NCBI GenBank assembly: GCA_021292105.1
Contig: CM037864.1
Location: 46,173,109 to 46,237,108 of the forward strand
From: Anadara kagoshimensis
Lineage: Eukaryota > Mollusca > Bivalvia > Arcoida > Arcidae
Direction of reading: 5' to 3'
DNA: 64,000 nt
This document shows, piece after piece, positions 26,190-36,365 of this stretch (position 1 is its first letter; each line of letters opens with the position of its first letter). The position numbers and the translations under genes are program-made. Below the pieces are notes generated by a model. That model ran no database searches, was not told the origin of the DNA, and saw nothing but the letters and a program-made list of their open reading frames with translations.

Positions 26190-26757
26190 ATAACAGAGTA
26201 CGATTTGATACTGCTTCATATTTAGACTTATACCTGAATTATGACGCACACGAAAGGCCACATTTGTGACAAATGTGATGACTTCAATTTTTCTTTTGTC
26301 AACTTTCATTTTCTATGCAGCAATATACCTGCTTCTCCTGTTTATGGTGTATTTGTTTCCCAATTAATACGCTATTGTAGCGCTTGTTCTCACTACAGGG
26401 ACTTTGTACAACGAAGCAGGCTGCTTGCAAATAAATTGTTGACTCGGGGATATTGCAAGCCTATCAAGGCCCTCAAAAAGTTTTATGGCCGTCATCACAG
26501 TATTGTTGATAAGTTTGATGTCTCTGTGTCCAGTATTGCCCTGGATATATTTAACGTCCCATAGTTCAATGTTCCTTTCACGCAATTTTGACTACACACG
26601 TGGCGGGTGTAGCTAGCTAAACAGGGGGTGCTTACCCTTCTGGAGCATCCGGCCACACTTCCCTGGTTAAAGTTCACGTGTCTAACTGAACTTGTCAGTT
26701 ACAAAGTTTTTATTTTGCTTCTGGATTGTGATTCGGACATGGATTAGTATGTTTGTT
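26190..26757 (+). pseudogene. reverse-transcriptase element, 3' fragment next to array
   Basis: An open stretch of about 100 codons (26241-26564) encodes the C-terminal part of the RT (CSNIPASPVYGVFVSQLIRY; later KKFYGRHHSIVDKFDVSVSS). The same pattern of residues occurs at 50925-51389. The 3' tail follows ('ggcgggtgtagctagct', 'ttccctggttaaagttcacg') and ends 'gtatgtttgtttttgatt' at about 26764, where the 39-bp array begins. The copy is 5'-truncated, so it is dead. Confidence 0.8.
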
Positions 26758-28078
26758 TTTGATTGTGCATACAGATTGTAAAACAGCAACCTACGAGTAC
26801 TTTGTACATAAAGAATGTAAAACAGCGACCTACGAGTACTTTGTGCATGCGGAATGTAAAACAGCGACCTATGAGTACTTTGTGCATATAGAATGTAAAA
26901 CAGCGACCTACGAGTACTTTGTGCATACAGAATGTAAAACAACGACCTATGAATACTTTGTGCATACAGAATGTAAAACAGTGGTATACGAGTACTTTGT
27001 GCATACAGAATGTAAAACAGCGACCTATGAGTACTTTGTGCATACAGAATGTAAAACAGCGGCCTATGAGTACTTTGTGCATACAGAATGTAAAACAGCG
27101 ACCTATGAGTACTTTGTGCATACAGAATGTAAAACAGCGACCTATGAGTACTTTGTGCATACAGAATGTACAACGGCGGCCTATGAGTACTTTGTGCATA
27201 CAGAATGTAAAACAGCGACCTATGAGTACTTTGTGCATACAGAATGTAAAACAGCTACCTATGAGTACTTTGTGCATACAGAATGTACAACGGCGGCCTA
27301 TGAGTACTTTGTGCAAACAGAATGTAAAACAGCGACCTATGAGTACTTTGTGCAAACAGAATGTAAAACAGCGGCCTACAAGTACTTTGTGCATACATAA
27401 TGTAAAACAGCCACCTACTAGTACTTTGTGCATACAGAATGTAAAACAGCGACTTATAAGTACTTTGTGGATACAGAATGTAAAACAGCGACCTATAAGT
27501 ACTTAGTGCATAGAGAATGTAAAAAAGCGACCTACGAGTACTTTGTGCATACAGAACGTAAAACAGCGACCTATAAATACTTTGTGCATACAGAACGTAA
27601 AACAGCTACCTATAAGTACTTTGTGCATACAGAACGTAAAACAGCGACCTACGAGTACTTTGTGCATACAGAATGTAAAACAGCGACCTACGAGTACTTT
27701 GTGCATAAAAAATGTAAAACAGCGACCTACGAGTACTTTGTGCATACAGAATGTAAAACAGCGGCGTATGAGTACTTTGTGCATACAGAATGTAAAACAA
27801 CGACCTATAAGTACTTTGTGCATACAGAATGTAAAACAGTGGTATACGAGTACTTTGTGCTTACAAAATGTAAAACAGCGACCTATAAGTACTTTGTGCA
27901 TACAGAATGTAAAACAGCGACCTACGAGTACTTTGTGCATACAGAATGTAAAACAGCGACCTACGAGTACTTTGTGCATAAAGAATGTAAAACAGCGACC
28001 TACGAGTATTTTGTGCATAAAGAATGTAAAACGACGGCCTACGAGTACTTTGTGCATACAGAATGTAAAACAGCGACC

Positions 28079-28950
28079 TATAAGTACTTTGTGCATACAG
28101 AACGTAAAACAGCGACCTATGAGTACTTTGTGCATACAGAATGTAAAACAGCGACCTACGAGTACTTTGTGCATACAGAATGTAAAACAACGACCTATAA
28201 GTACTTTGTGCATACAGAATGTAAAACAGTGGTATACGAGTACTTTGTGCATAAAGAATGTAAAACAGCGACCTACGAGTACTTTGTGCATACAGAATGT
28301 AAAACAGCGACCTACGAGTACTTTGTGCATACAGAATGTAAAACAGTGGTATACGAGTACTTTGTGCATACAGAATGTAAAACAGTGGTATACGAGTACT
28401 TTGTGCATACAGAATGTAAAACAGCGACCTACGAGTACTTTGTGCATACAGAATGTAAAACAGCGACCTACGAGTATTTTGTGCATAAAGAATGTAAAAC
28501 GGCGGCCTACGAGTACTTTGTGCATACAGAATGTAAAACAGCGACCTATAAGTACTTTGTGCATACAGAACGTAAAACAGCGACCTATGAGTACTTTGTG
28601 CATACAGAATGTAAAACAGCGACCTACGAGTACTTTGTGCATACAGAATGTAAAACAACGACCTATAAGTACTTTGTGCATACAGAATGTAAAACAGTGG
28701 TATACGAGTACTTTGTGCATCAAGAATGTAAAACAGCGACCTACGAGTACTTTGTGCATACAGAATGTAAAACAGCGACCTACGAGTACTTTGTGCATAC
28801 AGAATGTAAAACAGTGGTATACGAGTACTTTGTGCATACAGAATGTAAAACAGTGGTATACGACTACTTTGTGCATACAGAATGTAAAACAGTGGTATAC
28901 GAGTACTTTGTGCATACAGAATGTAAAACAGTGGTATACGAGTACTTTGT
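28079..28950. repeat. 12-unit (468-bp) higher-order duplication in the 39-bp array
   Basis: The marker 'cgtaaaacagcgacctatga' occurs near 28099 and 28567, 468 bp apart (12 x 39). The following units match in subtype order, including two successive 'gtggtatacgag' units. Part of the order recurs once more further right. Confidence 0.8.
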
Positions 28951-31014
28951 GCATACAGAATGTAAAAAAGCGACCTATAAGTACTTTGTGCATACAGAAT
29001 GTAAAACAGTGGTATACGAGTACTTTGTGCATACAAAATGTAAAACAGCGACCTATAAGTACTTTGTGCATACAGAATGTAAAACAGCGACCTACGAGTA
29101 CTTTGTGCATACAGAATGTAAAACAGCTACCTATGAGTACTTTGTGCATACAGAATGTAAAACAGCGACCTATAAGTACTTTGTGCATACAGAACGTAAA
29201 ACAGCGACCTATGAGTACTTTGTGCATACAGAATGTAAAACAGCGACCTATAAGTACTTTGTGCATACAGAATGTAAAACAGCGACCTACGAGTACTTTG
29301 TGCATAAAGAACGTAAAACAGCGACCTACGAGTATTTTGTGCATAAAGAATGTTAAACGGCGGCCTACGAGTACTTTGTGCATACAGAACGTAAAACAGC
29401 GACCTATGAGTACTTTGTGCATACAGAATGTAAAACAGCGACCTATAGGTACTTTGTGCATACAGAATGTAAAACAGTGGTATACGAGTACTTTGTGCAT
29501 ACAGAATGTAAAAAAGCGACCTACGAGTACATTGTGCATACAGAACGTAAAACAGCGACCTATAAATACTTTGTGCATACAGAACGTAAAACAGCTACCT
29601 ATAAGTACTTTGTGCATACAGAATGTGAAACAGCGACCTACGAGTACTTTGTGCATACAGAATGTAAAACAGCGACCTACGAGTACTTTGTGCATAAAAA
29701 ATGTAAAACAGCGACCTACGAGTACTTTGTGCATACAGAATGTAAAACAGCGACCTATAAGTACTTAGTGCATAGAGAATGTAAAAAGGCGACCTACGAG
29801 TACTTTGTGCATACAGAATGTAAAACAGCGACCTACGAGTACTTTGTGGATACAGAATGTAAAACAGCGACCTACGAGTACTTTGTGCATACAGAATGTA
29901 AAACAGCGACCTACGAGTACTTTGTACATAAAGAATGTAAAACAGCGACCTACGAGTACTTTGTGCATACAGAATGTAAAACAGCGACCTAAGAGTACTT
30001 TGTGCATACAGAATGTAAAACAGCGACCTATAAGTACTTTGTGTATACAGAATGTAAAACAGCGACCCAAGAGTACTTTGTGCATACAGAATGTAAAACA
30101 GCGACCTAAGAGTACTTTGTGCATACAGAATGTAAAACAGCGACCTACGAGTACTTTGTGCATGGAAAATGTAAAACAGCGACCTACGAGTACTTTGTGC
30201 ATACAGAATGTAAAACAGCGGCGTATGAGTACTTTGTGCTTACAAAATGTAAAACAGCGACCTATAAGTACTTTGTGCATACAGAATGTAAAACAGCGAC
30301 CTACGAGTACTTTGTGCATACAGAATGTAAAACAGCGACCTACTAGTACTTTGTGCATAAAGAATGTAAAACAGCGACCTACGAGTATTTTGTGCATAAA
30401 GAATGTTAAACGGCGGCCTACGAGTACTTTGTGCATACAGAATGTAAAACAGCGACCTATAAGTACTTTGTGCATACAGAACGTAAAACAGCGACCTATG
30501 AGTACTTTGTGCATACAGAATGTAAAACAGCGACCTATAAGTACTTTGTGCATACAGAATGTAAAACAGCGACCTACGAGTACTTTGTGCATAAAGAACG
30601 TAAAACAGCGACCTACGAGTATTTTGTGCATAAAGAATGTTAAACGGCGGCCTACGAGTACTTTGTGCATACAGAACGTAAAACAGCGACCTATGAGTAC
30701 TTTGTGCATACAGAATGTAAAACAGCGACCTATAGGTACTTTGTACATAAAGAATGTAAAACAGCGACCTACGAGTACTTTGTGCATACAGAATGTAAAA
30801 CAGCGACCTTCGATTACTTTGTGCATAAAGAATGTTAAACGGCGACCTACGAGTACTTTGTGCATACAGAACGTAAAACAGCGACCTATGAGTACTTTGT
30901 GCATACAGAATGTAAAACAGCGACCTATAAGTACTTAGTGCATAGAGAATGTAAAAAAGCGACCTACGAGTACTTTGTGCATACAGAATGTAAAACAGCG
31001 ACCTATAAGTACTT

Positions 31015-31590
31015 TGTGCATAAAGAATGTAAAACAGTGGTATACGAGTACTTTGTGCATACAGAATGTAAAACAGCGACCTATAAGTACTTTGTGCATA
31101 CAGAATGTAAAACAGTGGTATACGAGTACTTTGTGCATACAGAGTGTATAACAGCGACCTACGAGTACTCTGTGCATACAGAATGTAAAACAGCGACCTA
31201 CGAGTACTTAGTGCATAAAGAATGTAAAACAGTGGTATACGAGTACTTTGTACATAAAGAATGTAAACAGCGACCTACGAGTACTTTGTGCATACAGAAT
31301 GTAAAACAGCGACCTATAAGTACTTTGTGCATAAAGAATGTAAAACAGTGGTATACGAGTACTTTGTGCATACAGAATGTAAAACAGCGACCTATAAGTA
31401 CTTTGTGCATACAGAATGTAAAACAGTGGTATACGAGTACTTTGTGCATACAGAGTGTATAACAGCGACCTACGAGTACTCTGTGCATACAGAATGTAAA
31501 ACAGCGACCTACGAGTACTTAGTGCATAAAGAATGTAAAACAGTGGTATACGAGTACTTTGTACATAAAGAATGTAAAACAGCGACCTAC
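31015..31590. repeat. 8-unit duplication with one-base loss
   Basis: The marker 'agagtgtataacagcgacc' is at 31141 and 31452, 311 bp apart: eight units (312) minus one base. The missing base is an A in 'atgtaaacag' near 31266 (other units have four A). This changes the open frame from TECKTATYEYFVH to IQNVKQRPTSTLC. Confidence 0.85.
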
Positions 31591-31899
31591 GAGTACTTTG
31601 TGCATACAGAATGTAAAACAGCGACCTATGATTACTTTGTGCATACAGAATGTAAAACAGCGACCTACGAGTACTTTGTGCATACAGAATGTAAAACAGC
31701 GACCTACGAGTACTTTGTGCATACAGAATGTAAAACAGCGACCTACGATTACTTTGTGCATACAGAATGTAAAACAGCGACCTACGAGTACTTTGTGCAT
31801 AAAGAACGTAAAACAGCGACATACGAGTACTTTGTGCATACAGAAGGTAAAACAGCGACCTACGAATACTTTGTACAAACAGATTTTCGTTTTTATGAT

Positions 31900-33465
31900 A
31901 CCAAACGTACAATAAAAATATAAATTCAACTTTAACTACAGTTAAATGCTGCGTTGGGATTTTATGCTTGAAGAGATATCTTTATTCTATTTTGCAATAC
32001 ACATTTTTTTATTACAACACAAAAAGAGAAAGTTTACCGTGAGTTACTAAGATTACAAATCAATTTAAAATGACATGAATTTCTCAGATTTAATTTCCTG
32101 TAAGAATTTAAAAACCTTATTCAATTTACGAAAAATCTGTAAAATGCATTGATTTTCTTATCATAACCGGAGACGTGTTAAAGGGTTTTTTCATTATAAG
32201 TCAATTATAGTTGAGGGCATAATTGTAAGTTGATATCGGGTTTTCACGACATTTAATAACGCTTTTAACTCTCAAGAGAAAGTCAGTCAGCAGCAATATT
32301 ATTCCTTAACATTATATGAAAGACAATAAAGTTTGACTACTCATGCAACCTATTTACTTGGTAGTTGATCAAATATCAATAACGTGTCAGTTTAGTTTCT
32401 TTGCTCATGCGATTTAACAGTGATTTGTTAAACTTATTAATGCTTGGCTTTCTTTTGTCTAGTGTGAATAAAAACCAAATTATCCTTAACAAATCAACTA
32501 CAAACATACCAGTCCATAATCAAACCAAAATCCCAAAAGCAAAGTAAAAACTTTAAAACCTGGTAAATTAACTAAAACACGCAAACTCCCATCAAGGAAG
32601 CGAGAGTAAGTACCACGATTAAAAACCTAGACCATGAATATAACTCCAGTTAAACTCTATAAAATGGAAGCACTATATACAAAAATACATACAAGTGTAA
32701 CTTGTAATGGAATAATTCTCCCACCTCCCCCGAAAGGGAATGATATCTTTGACCTGTAATGTCCTTATTCAAAACAATATTATTTTTAATGACATTAACT
32801 GATAATTTTTTATATGAAACAAAAATAAAAAAAATTACAAAATTACTTCAATTTCATTGTTTGTGTATAAATTTTTGGAGGGGGCATTATTCTGTGACAA
32901 TATAACATTTTGTTTATTTTGAATTCCATAACAACTTTAAATGGGTTTTTGTGTTACGTGCCTTCTTGGTTTCACAACCATCTATCAAGTAATAGGACAT
33001 CTGTGTTACTAAATATTTTAGAGGCGATTTAATAAAAGAATGATATTTCTTGAAGCGAATTTGAAACAATAAGAATGGAAATGCAACATGACAATACTTC
33101 TTTATTACTCCCATGATGTTTCTTGAATGGACATTTTTGCAATATAGACATTTTTGCTATTTTGAAACAAAAGGCGCAATAAAGCATGCATAGATCAACT
33201 GGCTTTTCATTCACATTTGAATTTCAAACAACCATACAAATCACAAGTTTAAAAACGCATCAACGAGTTTTGTATTGTACAGAAGAGTAAAGTAAATTTA
33301 GTCCCCTGAACGCTGTTAATGCTGATGGGAACAACCTCGTATTGTGGCGTTCGACCACACCGTGCTATTAGTCATTATCCTTTACTACTGGCTTTGACCA
33401 GCGGAATGGACTTAGTGGTAAAATTTTAGAATACACAACGCACAGGATAAGATCACCTTGATGTC
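31900..33465. other. AT-rich stretch with one element tail
   Basis: No gene is recognised. A decayed tail of the reverse-transcriptase element lies at 32498-32615 (listed separately). The rest shows no repeat border I can defend. Confidence 0.35.
32498..32615 (-). repeat. reverse-transcriptase element 3' tail, decayed
   Basis: The plus strand reads 'caaacataccagtccataat', then 'aaagcaaagtaaaaacttt' and 'aaactcccatcaaggaagcg', matching the complement of the 3' tail seen at 51420-51590. Confidence 0.6.
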
Positions 33466-33795
33466 TTTTACCACTGCGGTTGCTCAGTTGGTAGAGTGCT
33501 CGCTCCGTAAGTGGGAGGTCGTGCGTTCGAACCCCGGCCGAGTCTGACCCAAGACTTGAAAGTGGGTAGTGACTGTTCTTTCGCCAAGCACTCGGCATTA
33601 CGAAATGAAAGTCACGGTTCTTTCGGATGGGAACTTAAAATAAACGAGGTCCCGTGTCACGGTGGGCTTGGCACGCTAAAGAACCCTGCTGTATAATGCC
33701 ATCAGCGCCTTCGCAAATAGCTGGCGACGTTTCGATTTAAGTGAAATATTCTTGACTGGGACGTTAAACACCATTACTCAACTCAACTCAACTCT
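33466..33795 (+). mobile_element. tRNA-derived SINE
   Basis: It has a tRNA-like head with A box (GGTTGCTCAGTTGGTAGAG, 33478-33496) and B box (GCGTTCGAACCCC, 33523-33535), i.e. an internal RNA polymerase III promoter. A non-tRNA body of about 250 bp follows, with 'gactgggacgttaaacacc' near the end. The tail is an ACTCA repeat (33776-33794). The tRNA part does not fold into an intact tRNA, so this is not a tRNA gene. Body features recall bivalve SINE families, but I cannot name the family. Confidence 0.85.
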
Positions 33796-33828
33796 TACAA
33801 GACAAATAACATATTTTAATAGTGTTAA

Positions 33829-34851
33829 TTTAACAGCACTACACGGTCGATTCGGAATATAATTCCCAATCAGTTGTACACCTTTAGTTGGAGGAAGATT
33901 AAGATAAAAGCACCACATAGTTTTATGACAATATAGTTTTCCAACAAACAATCAATATACAATGTGACATTACTTCGAATCCAATGTACTATGAGCACTG
34001 TACAATAATAATAAACAATTCATTAAAATGGAAACGTGCAGCTGAGCCATATGTACTCAACAATAAAGAACGAAATAACATCAATGAGATGATTCACAAT
34101 ATACACATATCAAAAACGAACGTACCAATCCATGTCTAAATTACAAGAACTAATCATGAGTTTCGTACAGATATCAGGTATTGTGACATAAATTGTATTC
34201 AGTGGTGGTGTATTTCATGTTTACGAAAAGTAGTCTCTGAATTTCACATTTAGAACTAACCCTTACACCTTTACTAAATCAAACTGATTTAATAAAAAAG
34301 TTCCACCGAGATTCTTTTTAAGCACATGTCTATCATTAAAAATCTCTATATAGCTGAAGTTGTTTTAATTAGTGGTCCCAGTATATGTAAATGTGTTCTC
34401 TATGTAATCATCAAACACAAACATACTGGTTCATATATACATTAATTTTACCCAAGGGTATAATTGTGCATTGATATCTTTTGCTTAAGTAATTTTATAG
34501 AGATTTTAACTCTCAAGGGGACTAGAATAACGAAACTTTTCTGTTCATCATTTATCATACTAATTAAATTATCTCCATCAAACTAATTGTATTATCGCCA
34601 TTATTGTACTGTCCTTTTGTCATTTCTATTGTCCCAGGTGCAGTGTTAAATTAACGAAGAAATCTGTCATAAAATCTACAAAAACTAAGGTAAACTCCCT
34701 CATACAAAGTATTTCCTTGGCTAAAATTAAATATATTCGAGTCCTTTTGATATTTTTTCAACCTCTTGAAAACATTTTGGTTTCACAATTTTGGTCGAAT
34801 AATCAATGATGAGGAATTGTATTCTGAAATGGCCGTGTAGTGCTGTTAAAT
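33829..34851. mobile_element. 1.0 kb inverted-repeat element flanked by TTAA
   Basis: Inverted ends: the left reads TTTAACAGCACTACACGG (33829 on), and the right ends CCGTGTAGTGCTGTTAAA (34833-34850). Similarity continues inward for about 40 bp ('ttcggaatataattcc' against the complement of 'ggaattgtattctgaa'). TTAA lies immediately outside both ends (33825-33828 and 34852-34855), as expected for a piggyBac-type target site. There is no transposase ORF. A scrap of the reverse-transcriptase element tail ('cgtaccaatccatgtctaaa') sits inside near 34120. Confidence 0.65.
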
Positions 34852-35004
34852 TTAAACTTGTATAATATGTAATTTAAAACATAAGTATATCACATGAACA
34901 CATAATATGTTTACCTTCTTTGTTGGCTTGTTTTTGATGATTAAGCAAGTGAAAGAAAACAGCTTTGCCATTACGTAATAATCGATAAATATTCGACAAT
35001 GTTA

Positions 35005-36257
35005 CGAGGGGAAGTCAGAAAGTTCATAGAACAGCGTATGCAGCCAAGTGTAAAACACATTTTCTTTACTTATTTTGACAACACAATATTCCGCCATTTT
35101 AAACATATCAAGTTTATTTGTCACAACATATTTGTGTAATTCTCAAAGTTGGTGACCATCAAGCAATGATGGAAAATCAAAATATTGAGCTTAGGGCAGT
35201 AATAAAGTTCCTCGCAGTAGAAGGATCATATGCCAAAGAAATTCTCCGGCGAATGGCCGAGGTGTACGGTGACAGTGGTCCTGCCTATTCCACAGTGGCA
35301 AAATGGTCAGCTGAATTTAAACGTGGGCGCACCTCACTGAAGGATGACCCACGGTCAGGTCGGCCAGCTGATGCAATCACAAAGGAAATTGTCACGTCTG
35401 TGGAGACCCTCATCATGAATGATCGTCGAATTAAGATTGATGACATAGCTAGGGAGTGTGACATTTCACATGGAAGTGTATACACGGTTATCCACGAGCA
35501 TCTTGGGATGTCAAAAGTATCCGCAAGATGGGTCCCCAGAGACCTTAATGTGCAGGATCGCTTCCAAAGACTCTAGTCAAGTCGGAAGCTTCTTGGCATT
35601 TATAATGATAACCCGGAGAGCTTCAATTTACGTTTAGTAAATGGTGATGAAACATGGATTCATCGTTGGGACACAAAAACCAAAAAAGAGTCCATGCAAT
35701 GGAAGCACCCTGGCTCACCCCCAACAAAGAAATTCAAAACTCAACCATCAGCTGGCAAAGTCATGGCCACTGTGATTTTAAGGGTGTTCTGTTAATCAAT
35801 TATAAACCTTACTATGCTGATCTAATGAAGCAGCTGAAAGCTGCTATTAAATTAAAAAGGAGGGGAAAGTTGAACCGAAGGGTATTGCTTCTTCACGACA
35901 ATGCTCCTGTGCACAAGTCAAGGATTGCACAAGCAGCGATTCGTGAATGCAAGTTCGAACAACTTATTCACCCACCCTACAGTCCCGATTTGGCACCCAG
36001 TGATTATTTCCTATTTAGAAATTTGAAATCCCATTTACGGGGGAATCAGATTTCCTATTGATGGACTTAAGGCTGCCACAGAGGCATTGTTTCAGGACCA
36101 AACCGAAGACTTCTATTTCAAAGGTATAGACAGTCTGAAAGAAAAGTGGGCTAAGTGCATTGGGGTAAATGGGGCTTATATTGAAAAACAATAATAAAAT
36201 ATATGGTTTGTTGCGGCAATATATACCCCGTTCTATGAACTTTTTGACCTCCCCTCG
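35005..36257 (+). mobile_element. full-length mariner transposon, inactive
   Basis: A 1253-bp Tc1/mariner-class element. The 28-bp terminal inverted repeats (35005-35032; 36230-36257) start CGAGGGGAAGTC and CGAGGGGAGGTC and differ at about three positions. A TA target duplication flanks it (35003-35004; 36258-36259). The single transposase gene is broken (listed separately). Good end symmetry suggests modest age. A tail of the RT element starts a few bases beyond its right end. Confidence 0.92.
35166..36194 (+). pseudogene. mariner transposase, broken
   Basis: Cut-and-paste transposase of the mariner family. The likely start is ATG 35166 (MMENQNIELRAVIKFL). The N-terminal helix-turn-helix DNA-binding region runs through 'DDPRSGRPADA' and 'WVPRDL'. 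Catalytic D,D34D landmarks are visible: GDETW, then LLLHDNAPVHKS, then YSPDLAPSDYFLF. Breaks are an in-frame TAG at 35574-35576, a frame change after 'GKVMATV' near 35775-35790 with loss of several codons, and a second frame change near 36048. The C-terminus ends at TAA 36192-36194. It cannot make active protein. Confidence 0.92.
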
Positions 36258-36264
36258 TATAATA

Positions 36265-36365
36265 AAAAACCAACATACCAGTCCATATCAAATCACACAA
36301 TTCTGAAGCAAAATAAAAAATTAAAACTGACACATTTGGGTAAACGCGTGAACTGCCACGTAAAT
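36265..36365 (-). repeat. reverse-transcriptase element 3' tail
   Basis: The plus strand reads 'aaccaacataccagtccata' and continues through 'gaagcaaaataaaaaattaaaact' to 'gcgtgaactgccacg', matching the complement of the 3' tail at 51420-51590. It begins eight bases after the mariner end. Confidence 0.65.

Larger units (their letters stand above)
26760..31890. repeat. 5.1 kb minisatellite, 39-bp unit, about 131 copies
   Basis: The unit is 'acagaatgtaaaacagcgac' plus 'ctacgagtactttgtgcat'. Since 39 = 13 codons, the array stays open in two plus and two minus frames. The plus frames read TECKTATYEYFVH and IQNVKQRPTSTLC; the minus frames read MHKVLVGRCFTFC and YAQSTRRSLFYIL. Stops arise by point change ('tgttaa' at about 29351, 30404, 30640 and 30835; 'cctaag' at about 29990 and 30110; 'cctactag' at about 30342). 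Changes hit all codon positions, so no frame looks selected. Unit subtypes include 'gtggtatacgag' and 'acgacctataag'. I treat it as non-coding. Confidence 0.93.

Noticed and set aside
27428-29768. Long ORFs of about 640-740 codons on both strands as a repeat protein
   Set aside because: They are by-products of a 39-bp unit without stops in four frames. Changes fall on all codon positions, stops and a frame slip occur along the array, and no frame has a non-repeat domain or flanking coding sequence.
26760-31890. CRISPR array
   Set aside because: Units are contiguous with no unique spacers, there are no cas genes, and the context is eukaryotic.
33478-33550. Functional tRNA gene
   Set aside because: A and B boxes are present, but the cloverleaf arms do not close and a long SINE body follows, so it is the head of a SINE.
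35285-35485. Minus-strand ORF in the mariner
   Set aside because: It is a shadow of the transposase reading frame.
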